Source: Cellulosimicrobium arenosum
Lineage (GTDB): Bacteria > Actinomycetota > Actinomycetes > Actinomycetales > Cellulomonadaceae
Direction of reading: 5' to 3'
NCBI RefSeq assembly: GCF_014837295.1
Contig: NZ_JACYHB010000004.1
Coordinates: 1-64,000 of the forward strand
Length of the DNA: 64,000 nt
Shown here piece after piece: positions 1 through 13,450 of the stretch. Under the pieces are notes generated by a model. That model did no database searches. It was not told where the DNA came from and was given only the letters and a program-made list of their open reading frames with translations. Numbering within the stretch: position 1 is the stretch's first letter; every line of letters begins with the position of its first letter. Both the position numbers and the translations under genes were made by a program.

Positions 1-1
1 C

Positions 2-118
2 GTCGCCCTGGCGATCAACGACCGGCCCCGCAAGGTCCTCGGCTGGAAGACCCCCGCCGAGGTCTTCGCCGAGCAGCTACTCTCGCTCCAAGAGCCCGGT
101 GTTGCGTCGACCCGTTGA
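2..118 (+). CDS. IS30-family transposase, C-terminal end (5' part outside window)
   Basis: The window opens inside a reading frame whose last 38 residues include INDRPRKVLGWKTPAEVF, the typical C-terminal signature of IS30-family DDE transposases. It ends in LLSLQEPGVASTR and a TGA. The catalytic domain lies upstream of the window, so integrity cannot be judged. IS30 elements normally have non-coding sequence and a terminal inverted repeat after the stop. Here sequence coding for a different transposase family begins within a few bases, so the right end of this element is probably missing. Confidence 0.75.
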   Translation, partial: VALAINDRPRKVLGWKTPAEVFAEQLLSLQEPGVASTR

Positions 119-410
119 ACTCGCCCAGTTCCGAGCGAAGAAGGTCCAGCGCCTCCTGACCAACAACGACCTGGTCGGCTCGATGGGCCGCTCCTACGGC
201 GCTGGCGACAACGCCAGCATGGAGAGCTTCTTCTCCCTGTTGCAGAAGAACGTCCTGGACACCCGCCGCTGGGCCACCCGCGAGGACCTGCGCCTCGCGA
301 TCGTGACCTGGATCGAGACCAAGTACAACCGTCGACGCCGCCAACGCCGCCTCGGCAGACTGACCCCCGTCGAGTTTGAGACCATCTACTCGGCCGCAGA
401 AGCGGCCTGA
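119..410 (+). pseudogene. IS3-family transposase OrfB, C-terminal remnant
   Basis: About 96 residues match the end of the IS3-family integrase domain: GSMGRSYGAGDNASMESFFS contains the last Glu of the DDE triad, followed by LLQKNVLDTRRW, an Arg-rich RRRRQRRLGRLTPVEFE motif and a stop. A GTG at 99 could open the frame, but it lies inside the end of the IS30 gene and the first two catalytic Asp residues are absent, so it cannot encode an active enzyme. It appears to be a fragment left by a rearrangement or a nested insertion at about 115-125. Confidence 0.8.
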
Positions 411-453
411 CTACCGCACACCCCGACCGTCAACCAGACCGGGGGCAGACCCC
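411..453 (+). mobile_element. Probable right end of the IS3 remnant
   Basis: After the remnant's stop codon there is a short spacer and then GGGGGCAGACCCC at 441-453. Comparable sequences end many actinobacterial IS3 elements. No left end is present in the window, so the boundary is inferred. From 454 to 516 nothing else was recognised. Confidence 0.4.
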
Positions 454-516
454 GAACTGGAAGGCCTCGCGTCTGTGAACCGTAAACCCTCCACCGATCA
501 GCGGTAGCCCGTGGCG

Positions 517-610
517 GGGTCTGTCCGGTTTTCGGTGTAACTCGGGTTGTTTGTGAAGTCTCAGGAACATCACACCTGATCAGGAGTTGCACCGAAAACC
601 GTACAGTCCC
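517..610. mobile_element. Short element made of two 27-bp terminal inverted repeats (MITE-like or gutted IS)
   Basis: Bases 517-543 and 584-610 are inverted copies matching at 24 of 27 positions, with core GGTTTTCGGTG on one side and CACCGAAAACC on the other. A 40-bp spacer separates them and has no coding capacity. Long arms around a tiny interior suggest a MITE or an insertion sequence that lost its transposase. The termini resemble actinobacterial IS256-type ends, from memory only. No matching target duplication was seen next to the arms. It lies directly beside the IS30/IS3 debris. Confidence 0.55.
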
Positions 611-771
611 TTTTCGAGGCGGCCTCTCCACCAACGTTCGTCGACCCTTGGCCCTGGACGGCTCCTGAGTGCCCCGAGGGCGATCCACCCCTGAACTGGC
701 GAGGACAGCCGAGTTACGGACGTGACATGGCCGAAACATCTACGCATTCCGGGCGTCCTACACTCCTGCGC

Positions 772-1803
772 ATGGAAGCCGTCGTCGCGGGCCTCGTGCC
801 CGAGCAGTACGCCGGGACGCACGTCCTCGCGCTGCCCCGCACGCGGGGGGTGGCGCGCACGTCCGTGGAGACGCTCGCGCGCGCGTGGTTCCCGTCCGCG
901 ACATGGCTCACGCCGCCCGGTGGCGGTGGAGCGGCACGGCCCATGGTGGGAGCGCGCTTCCGCGGCCTGGTGCCGGCCGACGAGGTCCGCCCCGGAGAGC
1001 TCGTTCTGGCCGACGGCATCCGCCTCGTGGGACCGTTCTCGCTCACGGCGCCGCAGACGCAGGCGCTCGACCTGCCCGCGGGGACGGCAGAGGCGTTCGC
1101 GCTCCGGCTCGACGACGTCTCCCCGCGCGGGGCTCCGCCCGGCCGGACCGACGACCGGGACGGGCTCGCCCGGGCGTTCCGGGACGGACTTCCGCAGGGT
1201 GTCGAGCTGCACGCGCTCGGCTGGGCCCTCGCGGCCGCCCGCCGGGGCCGGGGTGCGGTCGTCACCGGTACCGGCGCCGTGCTCACGCCGGAGCCGGCCG
1301 CAGGCGTCGACCTCACCCTCTACAGCGCGCACCCCCTCTCGCCCGAGGACGCGCTGCGCGTCCTGGGCACCATGGTGCCGTCGAGTCGCGTCCAGTCGGT
1401 CGAGCCGCGCGACTCGGGACCACCCGACGCGGTCCTCGCCGGCGCCACGGCGTACGACGGCGGGGTGCAGCTCTCGATCCGGCGTGTGGCGGAGGTGCCC
1501 GTCGCGCTCGGGGCGCTGGACTGGCGCGACTACGGGCCCTTCGCGTACGGGCTGACGTGGCAGCCGCTCGACCCCGACGAGCTCGACGCGGAGCGCCCGA
1601 CGGGCCTGCACGTGATCGCGCGAGCGCGGGTCCGGGTGCTCGTGGCCCGCCTCGCGGCGATGCTCCAGGGCAGGATTGCGGGAACCCTGGTCGATGACGG
1701 CGGCTTCGTGGTGCACGAGCTCGACCTCGACGAGCGGCTCTCGGAGTCGGCGTCCGTCCACACCCGCCCACCGCGGCCTCCGCAGGCTGTGCGGTCGCGG
1801 TAG
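772..1803 (+). CDS. Unrecognised protein of 343 residues
   Basis: This frame encodes a mixed alpha/beta, probably soluble protein beginning MEAVVAGLVPEQYAG, without signal peptide or membrane segments. I do not recognise the family and assign no function. An in-frame ATG at 727 would add 15 low-complexity residues. I prefer 772 because a -10-like TACACT (759-764) ends 7 nt upstream, fitting the leaderless pattern of many genes here. The C-terminal half has regular acidic/hydrophobic composition and strong third-position GC, supporting a real gene. It sits alone between mobile-element debris and a DnaA-box-like region. Confidence 0.6.
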   Translation: MEAVVAGLVPEQYAGTHVLALPRTRGVARTSVETLARAWFPSATWLTPPGGGGAARPMVGARFRGLVPADEVRPGELVLADGIRLVGPFSLTAPQTQALDLPAGTAEAFALRLDDVSPRGAPPGRTDDRDGLARAFRDGLPQGVELHALGWALAAARRGRGAVVTGTGAVLTPEPAAGVDLTLYSAHPLSPEDALRVLGTMVPSSRVQSVEPRDSGPPDAVLAGATAYDGGVQLSIRRVAEVPVALGALDWRDYGPFAYGLTWQPLDPDELDAERPTGLHVIARARVRVLVARLAAMLQGRIAGTLVDDGGFVVHELDLDERLSESASVHTRPPRPPQAVRSR

Positions 1804-1838
1804 CACGCAGAGTGAACCGGGCGTGTCGCGGCGATGGC

Positions 1839-1906
1839 CTGTCCACAGAATTTATCCACAGGGCTGTGGGCAACGTGGGGGTCCTGCGCCACAGCCTGTG
1901 GGTAGA
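1839..1906. promoter_or_regulatory. Cluster of DnaA-box-like 9-mers
   Basis: A perfect TTATCCACA (1852-1860) is surrounded by near matches: CTGTCCACA (1839-1847) and, on the opposite strand, TGTGGGCAA (1865-1873) and TGTGGGTAG (1898-1906), each two changes from consensus. TTATNCACA is the established DnaA-binding consensus. This is not a standard actinobacterial oriC because neither dnaA nor dnaN flanks it. It may titrate DnaA or regulate a nearby promoter. The rest of 1907-2302 showed no gene or RNA I could support. Confidence 0.5.
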
Positions 1907-2302
1907 CCTGTGGAGGCCGGGTCCCGGCGAATGACACCCGTGTGAGGTCTTGCAGGTGTCCCGAGGCGGGACTAGAAACGACCGTATCGGCCCGCACGGG
2001 CACACCACGAGCAACGACGATCGGCGACGAGGCGAGGGCGAGCAGTCCTGCCGTCGGGCCGGGACCCGTTCTGGTGGTGCGCGCGCCAGGGCACGGTCGA
2101 CGGAGAACGGCAGGGGCTCCGCGGTCACGGACCGCGGGCTGTGCGCGACGGCGCAGGTCCCTGCCGGACCCGGAAGGCCGACCGTGACCGACACCGCCAG
2201 GAGACGGGTAGGGATCCACCTGCTCCCGCGTGAGGTGTCGGGTTGCCTCGTCGTCGGGCGGCACCCTGCGGGCCATCGGCCCGGGGGGCTCGCGGCGGAC
2301 GG

Positions 2303-2337
2303 CGAGGCCCCTCGGGATCCTGCTCCGAGGGGCCTCG
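2303..2337. terminator. Strong hairpin upstream of the pirin gene
   Basis: Perfect 13-bp arms at 2303-2315 and 2325-2337 (CGAGGCCCCTCGG and its complement) enclose a 9-nt loop. No T-run follows, so as an intrinsic terminator it is of the U-poor kind common in high-GC genomes. It would insulate the pirin promoter from upstream transcription. Confidence 0.5.
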
Positions 2338-2369
2338 TCCCATGTCTCGCACGCGTCTACGCTCGGGAC

Positions 2370-3473
2370 ATGAGCAACCTCGAGACGCGGCCGGCCGAGC
2401 GGGTGTGCAGTGCCGCCACGAGCGAGGACGCGGGCCGCGTCGAGGTCCTGACCCACCGGGACGTGCCGCTGGGCGGCACGCGCGCGATGCGGGTGCGCCG
2501 CACGATCCCGCAGCGGGCCCGCTCGCTCGTGGGCGCGTGGTGCTTCCTCGACCACTACGGTCCCGACCCGCTCCCCGCGATCGGCGACGGCACCGACGGC
2601 ATGCAGGTCCCGCCGCACCCGCACACGGGCCTGCAGACCGTCTCGTGGCTGTTCGCCGGGGAGATCCTCCACCGGGATTCGGTCGGCTCGCTGCAGACCG
2701 TGCGGCCGGGCGAGCTGAACCTCATGACCGCCGGCCGGGGGATCTCGCACTCCGAGGAGACGCCACGCGGTGAGCGGCCTCCCGTCCTGCACGGCGTGCA
2801 GCTGTGGGTCGCCCTGCCCGGCGACCGGCTCACGGACCCGCCCGCGTTCGAGCATCACGCGGACCTCCCGGTCGCGACGAGCGGCGGCGCGCGCGTGCAG
2901 GTCTTCCTCGGCGAGCTCACGGTCGCGGGCAAGGCGCTGCGCTCGCCCGCGACCGCGTACACCCCGCTCGTGGGCGCGCAGCTCGACCTCGAGCCCGGTG
3001 CCCGGGTGACGCTCGACGTGGACACACGGTTCGAGCACGCGCTCCTCGTGGACGACGGCGCGGTGCGGCTCGAGGGCGACGACGTCCCGCCGTCGTCCCT
3101 CGGGTACCTGGCCCCCGGTCGGCGCACGCTCACGGTGGAGGCGGGGGGCGACGGCCCGGGGCGGGCCGTCCTCGTGGGCGGCGAGCCGTTCGCCGAGGAC
3201 GTGGTCATGTGGTGGAACTTCGTGGGCCGCTCGCACGACGACGTCGCGCGGGCCCGCGCGGACTGGCAGGCGCAGCTCGTGGTGACGGGCGACGACGGCC
3301 CGCACCACGGCGGGACGCGCTACGCGGCCGACGCGTCGTCGGGCCGGTACGGCGAGGTCGAGGGGTACGACGGCGGGCCGCTCCCCGCTCCGGTGCTGCC
3401 GGACGTCCGCCTGCGCCCGCGCAGCAGGCCGGCCGCCGGCCCGCGATCCCACCCTGCGGGCGACGGTCAGTAG
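2370..3473 (+). CDS. Pirin family protein
   Basis: A 367-residue bicupin of the pirin family, iron-binding proteins variously reported as quercetinases or redox-responsive co-regulators. The N-terminal cupin has the metal-binding pattern HPHTGLQTVSW ... GRGISHSEE (His, His, His, Glu). The second cupin ends with VVMWWNFVGRS, usual for pirins. The open frame extends upstream, but ATG 2370 is chosen because TACGCT (2358-2363) lies 6 nt before it and homology starts soon after. The C-terminal tail (PRSRPAAGPRSHPAGDGQ) is low complexity. Its stop codon at 3471-3473 overlaps the -10 hexamer of the next gene. The cellular role is unknown. Confidence 0.9.
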   Translation: MSNLETRPAERVCSAATSEDAGRVEVLTHRDVPLGGTRAMRVRRTIPQRARSLVGAWCFLDHYGPDPLPAIGDGTDGMQVPPHPHTGLQTVSWLFAGEILHRDSVGSLQTVRPGELNLMTAGRGISHSEETPRGERPPVLHGVQLWVALPGDRLTDPPAFEHHADLPVATSGGARVQVFLGELTVAGKALRSPATAYTPLVGAQLDLEPGARVTLDVDTRFEHALLVDDGAVRLEGDDVPPSSLGYLAPGRRTLTVEAGGDGPGRAVLVGGEPFAEDVVMWWNFVGRSHDDVARARADWQAQLVVTGDDGPHHGGTRYAADASSGRYGEVEGYDGGPLPAPVLPDVRLRPRSRPAAGPRSHPAGDGQ

Positions 3474-3482
3474 ACTGCCCGC

Positions 3483-4307
3483 ATGGCCAAGAACTCCACG
3501 CCCGACTTCGTGCTGCGCCCCTTCGAGGGACTCCCCGGTGAGACCGACTGGGTCGCGATGCGCGAGGTGGTCCCGTCGGCCACCGCGACGGCCCGCACGA
3601 CCGCCGAGCACGGCTCGCGCGACGTCGTCGTCGTGACGGTCCTGCCGGCCGGCTGGGCCGCGCTGCACCGCCAGGACGGCACCGTCCTGCTCGCCGTCCA
3701 GACCCTCGCCGGCTCCGGCGACACGAGCCGCGACCTCGCGGCCGCGCTGCTCGAGGCGATCGACGCCGAGCCCGGGACCTCGATCGAGACCAGCGCGCTG
3801 CCCGACGCGGGACCGCGCCTCCAGGACGTCCTCGACCCCGACGTCCCCTTCGACGTGACCGTCCACGAGGACTTCGCCTACTGGCTGGACCCGGACACCG
3901 AGATCACCGACGACGTCCAGGCGTCGCTCGACCAGGCCGCGGAGTCCATGGTGCCGACCGTCAAGATCGACGCCGTGCCGTCGGCCTACTGGTGCCGCAT
4001 GTCCCGCGAGTTCCTGCGCTGGGCGCGCCCGGAGCCCGAGGACGCGCTCATCGACGCGATCTCGCGCCTCCACGCGCGTCGCGAGTCCGGTCTGGCCGGC
4101 GGCAAGCTCGTCGGCGCGTTCCGGTCCTCGGGGCTGCTCGTGCCGGTGTGGGAGCTGCCCCGCGGGACCGAGGCGGACGAGCTCGAGGAGCCGCTCGCCG
4201 AGCTCGACGCCCGCCTGACCGAGGCGCTCGCCGTCGAGGAGCCGCTCGACGCGAACGAGCGACGCGCGCGGGCCGGGATCGTCTCGCGCCAGGTCACGCT
4301 GCGCTGA
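3483..4307 (+). CDS. DUF5926 family protein
   Basis: A 274-residue protein matching the actinobacterial DUF5926 family (NSTPDFVLRPFEGLPGETDW near the N terminus, then RLHARRESGL and a Glu-rich end). The function is unknown. There is no signal peptide or membrane helix, so it is probably cytoplasmic. Other members, from memory, carry a longer basic N terminus that is missing here. TAGACT (3471-3476) lies 6 nt before the ATG and overlaps the pirin stop, suggesting a leaderless transcript. It precedes a GT2 glycosyltransferase. Confidence 0.8.
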   Translation: MAKNSTPDFVLRPFEGLPGETDWVAMREVVPSATATARTTAEHGSRDVVVVTVLPAGWAALHRQDGTVLLAVQTLAGSGDTSRDLAAALLEAIDAEPGTSIETSALPDAGPRLQDVLDPDVPFDVTVHEDFAYWLDPDTEITDDVQASLDQAAESMVPTVKIDAVPSAYWCRMSREFLRWARPEPEDALIDAISRLHARRESGLAGGKLVGAFRSSGLLVPVWELPRGTEADELEEPLAELDARLTEALAVEEPLDANERRARAGIVSRQVTLR

Positions 4308-5256
4308 TCGCCCCGCGGAAGGCGCGGGGGTCCCGTGGGGGATTTCGGGACGCGGTACGGAGAGTTTCCGGCGTCGTCTGCGGGCAACTCTTTGCCCTAT
4401 TAGGCTAGGGGCGTGAACGGCGACCATCCGGCTCTTGACGAGGACACCCCACCTTTGCCCGCTGCGGAACGAGACTCGACGACCGGGACGGCCGACAAGA
4501 AGCCGCCCACCTTCCTCACGGCCTCCGGCACGCGTGCGCGCACCCCGCGCCCTGCCGCCGCCGGGGCGCGGGGCGGGCGCGGACCGCGGCAGCGCGTCGG
4601 CGTCATCATCCCCGCCAAGGACGAGTCGCGGCGCATCGCCGCGACGGTCCGCGCCGCCCGGGCGATCCCGTACGTGGACCTCGTGCTCGTGGTCGACGAC
4701 GGCAGCGAGGACGAGACCCAGCACGTCGCGCGCGAGGCGGGCGCCGTCGTCGTGCGCCACTCCCACAACCGGGGCAAGGCCGCGGCCATGGAGACCGGCG
4801 CGGCCGTCGTCGCGATGCGCGACGCCCCGGACCGCGCCCCGCGGCTGCTGCTGTTCATCGACGGCGACCTCGGGGAGACCGCGGTGAACACCGCGCCGCT
4901 GGTCCCGCCCGTGCTCGACGGGCACGCCGACGTCGCGATCGCCCTCCTCCCGCCCCAGCCCGGTGCCGGCGGCCGGGGGATCGTCGTCGGCGCGGCGCGG
5001 CGCGCCGTCCACACGATGACGGGGTGGACGCCCACGCAGCCGTTGTCGGGCATGCGCTGCCTGACCAGGGAGGCGTTCGAGGCCGCGACACCGCTGGCAC
5101 GCGGCTGGGGCGTGGAGACCGGCATGACGATCGACCTGCTGCGCAAGGGCTATGTCGCGGTCGAGGTGCCGTGCGACCTGCGCCACCGCGCGTCGACCAA
5201 CGACCTCAAGGGACAGATGCACCGCGCTGCGCAGTACCGCGACGTGCTCGTCGCGG

Positions 5257-9897
<4,641 letters not shown>

Positions 9898-9969
9898 GCG
9901 ACCAGCCTACGGTGGCGAGGTGTCAGGACGGCCGGTTCGGAGGCCGGTCACAGCCTCCGCACGGGCCGC

Positions 9970-11121
9970 TCACGCGGTCCGCACGACGAGCGCGCCCGCG
10001 TCGACGCGGGCCTCGAGCTCGACGGCGGAGCCGAGCATGTCGCCGTCCACCTGGGCCTGCTCGCCGCCCTCGACCCGAACCCGCACGCGTCGCGCGCGCG
10101 TGTGGTCGATGCGGCCGATCTTCGCCGGCATGTCGTTGCGCAGGCCCAGTCCCTGCATCACGACCTCGCCGAACAGCTGGGCCCAGCCGACCACGCCGCC
10201 GCGCGTGTCGATCGCGGCGACATCGAGGACGCCGTCGTCGATGACGGCGTCGGGCAGGAGGGTGATGCCCCCGGGGAGCCTGCCGCAGTTGCCGATCAGC
10301 AGGGTGCGCAGACGGGCGTCGACCGGCTCCGCGTCGTCGATCCGGATCCGCGCGCGCATGCGCCGCCCGTGCAGGTGGCGCATGCCCGAGACGAAGTAGG
10401 CCATCCACCCGACCTTCGCCTTGAGCCTGGCGTCGGTGTCGGCGACCATCGCGGCGTCGAACCCGAGGCCTGCGATCACCAGGAAGATGTGCTCCACGCC
10501 CGTGTCGCGGGGGAGCGCGTCGAAGGCGACGTCGGGGGCGTCGTCGGACGCACCGCCCGCACCGTCCGCACCGCCCGGCGCGTACTCGAGGACCTGCACC
10601 CACCCGACGTCGACCGGTCGGTCCGACCCGGCGATGACGACCCGGAGCGCGCCGGCGGGGTCCGAGACCGGGAGGTCGAGGTTGCGCGCGAGCAGGTTGC
10701 CCGTCCCCAGCGGGACGAGTGCCATCGTGCGGCCGCTGCCGACCATCGCCTCCGCGACGGCCCGGACCGTCCCGTCCCCGCCGACGGCCACGACGACAGC
10801 CGCGCCGCGCGCGAGCGCCTCGCGGGTCTGGCCGACCCCGGGGTCGGCGACCGTGGTCTCGAACCACAGGGGTTCGGGGAGCGCCGCCTCCGCGAAGGCC
10901 GCGCGGACGGTCGCGCGCAGCCCGACGACGTCGGGCTTCGACGGGTTGGCGACGAACGCGATGAGCTCTCCGGGCTCCTTCTCGTGCTCGGCCGCGTCCG
11001 TCAGGTGGGCGTTGTCCGCGCGTCGCAGCCGTGCCGTCTGCGCGTGCAGGCCGATCGCGACGGCGAGCGCGGCGAGCGCCACGACCAGCGCGGCGATCCC
11101 GATCCACAGCTCCCACTCCAT
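9970..11121 (-). CDS. Diacylglycerol kinase family lipid kinase
   Basis: A 383-residue protein with one N-terminal membrane helix (WIGIAALVVALAALAVAIGL), then the DAGK catalytic domain: FVANPSK, VVAVGGDGTVRAVAEA (nucleotide loop) and LVPLGTGNLLARNL. The C-terminal beta domain includes IFLVIAGLGFDAAMV and VDGDML. The family (YegS/BmrU/LCB5-like) phosphorylates lipids such as diacylglycerol at the inner membrane, though the substrate here is undetermined. Start ATG 11121 is preceded by TACGGT with 7 nt between, and the gene is divergent from serS with 78 bp between starts. A much longer open frame upstream antisense to serS is not coding. Confidence 0.9.
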   Translation of the reverse strand: MEWELWIGIAALVVALAALAVAIGLHAQTARLRRADNAHLTDAAEHEKEPGELIAFVANPSKPDVVGLRATVRAAFAEAALPEPLWFETTVADPGVGQTREALARGAAVVVAVGGDGTVRAVAEAMVGSGRTMALVPLGTGNLLARNLDLPVSDPAGALRVVIAGSDRPVDVGWVQVLEYAPGGADGAGGASDDAPDVAFDALPRDTGVEHIFLVIAGLGFDAAMVADTDARLKAKVGWMAYFVSGMRHLHGRRMRARIRIDDAEPVDARLRTLLIGNCGRLPGGITLLPDAVIDDGVLDVAAIDTRGGVVGWAQLFGEVVMQGLGLRNDMPAKIGRIDHTRARRVRVRVEGGEQAQVDGDMLGSAVELEARVDAGALVVRTA

Positions 11122-11199
11122 GAGGCACACCGTAGCGGTGCGGGCGTCGCGGTCGCGGCGCCTGCGCCGTCCGCCGACGCCGTTCGTTAGGCTGACGGC

Positions 11200-12483
11200 G
11201 TGATCGACCTCCGCCTCCTGCGCGACAACCCCGACCTCGTCCGTGCCAGCCAGGTCACCCGTGGCGACGACCCGGCGCTCGTGGACGCCGCGCTCGACGC
11301 CGACGCGCGGCACCGTGCCGCGCTGTCCGAGTTCGAGACCCTGCGGGCGGAGCAGAAGTCGCTCGGCAAGCAGGTGGCGCACGCGCAGGGCGAGGAGAAG
11401 GCCGAGCTGCTCACGCGCACCAAGCAGCTCTCGGCCGACGTCAAGGCCCGTCAGGCCGACGCCGGCGCCGCCGACGACGAGATCAAGGACCTGCTGTACC
11501 GGATCTCGAACATCGTCGAGGGCGCTCCCGCGGGGGGCGAGGACGACTACGTGGTCCTGCGGACCGAGGGGACGATCCGCGACTTCGCCACCGAGGGCTT
11601 CACGCCGCGTGACCATCTCGACCTGGGGGAGGGGCTGCGCGCGATCGACACCGAGCGCGGTGCCAAGGTGTCCGGTGCTCGGTTCTACTACCTCACCGGG
11701 ATCGGTGCGCGGCTCGAGCTCGCGCTGCTCAACGCGGCGATGGACACGGCGCTCGCGGCCGGGTTCACGCCCGTCATCACGCCGACGCTCGTGCGCCCCG
11801 AGGTCATGGCCGGCACCGGTTTCCTCGGCGCGCACGCCGACGAGATCTACCGCCTCGAGAAGGACGACCTGTACCTCGTCGGGACCAGCGAGGTCGCGCT
11901 CGCGGGCTACCGCTCGAACGAGATCGTCGACCTGTCCGACGGACCCCTGCGCTACGCCGGCTGGAGCGCGTGCTACCGCCGCGAGGCCGGCTCGCACGGC
12001 AAGGACGTGCGCGGCATCATCCGCGTGCACCAGTTCCACAAGGTGGAGATGTTCTCGTACTGCGACCCGGCCGACGCCGCGGCGGAGCACCAGCGCCTGC
12101 TCGGCTGGGAGGAGCAGATGCTGCGGCTCGTCGATCTCCCGTACCGCGTGATCGACACCGCCGCCGGGGACCTCGGGTCGAGCGCCGCGCGCAAGTTCGA
12201 CTGCGAGGCCTGGCTGCCCACGCAGGAGCGCTACCTCGAGCTCACGTCGACCTCGAACTGCACGACGTTCCAGGCTCGGCGCCTCAACGTGCGCGAGCGC
12301 GTCGAGACCGACGGCAAGACCGAGACGCGGACCGTCGCGACGCTCAACGGCACGCTCGGGACCACGCGCTGGATCGTCGCGATCCTCGAGAACCACCAGC
12401 AGGCCGACGGGTCGGTGCGCGTGCCCGAGGGCCTGCGCCCGTACCTCGGCGGCCTCGAGGTGCTCGAGCCGGTGCGCGCGTGA
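11200..12483 (+). CDS. serS: Seryl-tRNA synthetase
   Basis: A 427-residue class II aminoacyl-tRNA synthetase charging tRNA-Ser. The N-terminal coiled-coil tRNA-binding arm spans about 30-110 ([16 protein letters not shown]). Motif 2 is [20 protein letters not shown]; motif 3 region is [20 protein letters not shown], with [13 protein letters not shown] before it. Length is normal. The GTG start follows TAGGCT (11188-11193) by 6 nt, so the mRNA is probably leaderless, and no T-box-type leader can exist. The stop codon overlaps the GTG of the downstream HAD gene. Two serine tRNA genes lie 18-19 kb downstream. Confidence 0.97.
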   Translation: MIDLRLLRDNPDLVRASQVTRGDDPALVDAALDADARHRAALSEFETLRAEQKSLGKQVAHAQGEEKAELLTRTKQLSADVKARQADAGAADDEIKDLLYRISNIVEGAPAGGEDDYVVLRTEGTIRDFATEGFTPRDHLDLGEGLRAIDTERGAKVSGARFYYLTGIGARLELALLNAAMDTALAAGFTPVITPTLVRPEVMAGTGFLGAHADEIYRLEKDDLYLVGTSEVALAGYRSNEIVDLSDGPLRYAGWSACYRREAGSHGKDVRGIIRVHQFHKVEMFSYCDPADAAAEHQRLLGWEEQMLRLVDLPYRVIDTAAGDLGSSAARKFDCEAWLPTQERYLELTSTSNCTTFQARRLNVRERVETDGKTETRTVATLNGTLGTTRWIVAILENHQQADGSVRVPEGLRPYLGGLEVLEPVRA

Positions 12484-13295
12484 CGGGTGGCCACGAGGAG
12501 CCGATGCTCGTCGCGCTCGACATCGACGGCACGCTCCTGTCGTACGACCAGGAGCTGTCCCAGGAGGTGCAGGACGCCGTCGGCGACCTCCGCGCGCAGG
12601 GCCACCACGTGGTCCTCGCGTCGGGCCGCTCGGTCGTGGCGATGACCGGTGTCGCGGAGGTCCTCGGGATCGACCGCGGGTGGGTCGTCGCGTCGAACGG
12701 CGCGGTGACGGTCCGGCTCGACCCGGGGGCCGCGGACGGGTACGTCGTGGAGGAGGTCGTGACGTTCGACCCGGGCCCGGCCCTGCGGCTGCTGCACGAG
12801 CACCTGCCGGACGCGCGGTACGCCGTCGAGGAGGTGGGCGTCGGCTTCCGCGTGACGGAGGCGTTCCCGGAGGGCGAGCTCGGCGGCACGCTGCGCGTCG
12901 TGCCGTTCGACGAGCTGTGGACGCACGAGGTGACTCGCGTCGTGGTCCGTGCGCCGGAGTCCACGAGCGCGGACTTCCACGAGCTCGTCGAGCACCTCGG
13001 GCTCGACGACGTCACGTACGCCGTCGGGTGGACGGCGTGGATGGACCTCGCGCCGCTGGGCGTCACCAAGGCCACCGCGCTCGAGCAGGTGCGCCGCGCG
13101 CTGCACGTCCAGCCGCACCGCACCGTGGCGATCGGCGACGGGCACAACGACGTCGAGATGCTGGAGTGGGCCGCCCGCGGCGTCGCGATGGGCCACGCCG
13201 ACGCCGCGGTCCAGGCGGCGGCGGACGAGGTCACGGGCAGCATCGCCGACGACGGCGCCGCCGCCGTCCTGCGCAGCCTCGTCACCGCGAGATAG
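12480..13295 (+). CDS. HAD-superfamily (Cof-type) phosphatase
   Basis: A 271-residue HAD hydrolase with motif [10 protein letters not shown], motif II LASGRS, a C2 cap and motif [12 protein letters not shown]. This pattern belongs to the Cof/YidA group of sugar- or cofactor-phosphate phosphatases; the substrate is unknown. The GTG start at 12480 overlaps the serS stop (GTGA), so translation is probably coupled, an arrangement I recall from related actinobacteria. The final codons GTC ACC GCG AGA TAG lie inside the first unit of a hairpin repeat, so the repeat provides the stop codon. Confidence 0.9.
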   Translation: MTGGHEEPMLVALDIDGTLLSYDQELSQEVQDAVGDLRAQGHHVVLASGRSVVAMTGVAEVLGIDRGWVVASNGAVTVRLDPGAADGYVVEEVVTFDPGPALRLLHEHLPDARYAVEEVGVGFRVTEAFPEGELGGTLRVVPFDELWTHEVTRVVVRAPESTSADFHELVEHLGLDDVTYAVGWTAWMDLAPLGVTKATALEQVRRALHVQPHRTVAIGDGHNDVEMLEWAARGVAMGHADAAVQAAADEVTGSIADDGAAAVLRSLVTAR

Positions 13296-13359
13296 AACCG
13301 CCCGTCGCGAGACAGAGCTCGCGGCGTCCTGCCTCGCGACGTGCCGTTCTCTCTCGCGG
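13285..13359. repeat. Four-unit nested palindromic repeat, copy 1
   Basis: Units CCGCGAGATAGAAC (13285-13298) and GTCGCGAG (13304-13311) run forward; CTCGCGAC (13333-13340) and GTTCTCTCTCGCGG (13346-13359) are inverted. The inner pair is perfect and the outer pair matches at 13 of 14 positions, giving a long hairpin. The order (two direct, then two inverted units) is the same as at 15146-15223 and 62496-62565. The first unit contains the stop codon of the HAD gene. Confidence 0.7.
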
Positions 13360-13450
13360 GTCTCGGCTCGACCGTGTCGAGAAACCGGGGTCGGCTCCGT
13401 CGTGGGGGTGTGAGTGCCGAGCCGCGGCACGCGAGAACTGAGGAGACATC

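Noticed and set aside
1839-1906. Calling this region the chromosomal origin oriC
   Set aside because: Only four box-like sequences and no dnaA, dnaN or AT-rich unwinding region; kept only as a DnaA-box-like cluster.
1530-5222. A 1230-codon minus-strand frame across pirin, DUF5926 and GT2
   Set aside because: Antisense to three conserved plus-strand genes and without any recognisable domain.
11122-11199. T-box or other leader RNA before serS
   Set aside because: The -10 hexamer lies 6 nt from the start codon, leaving no room for a leader.
13285-13359. CRISPR array
   Set aside because: Units are palindromic pairs of about 14 bp with short unequal spacing, not direct repeats with uniform spacers.
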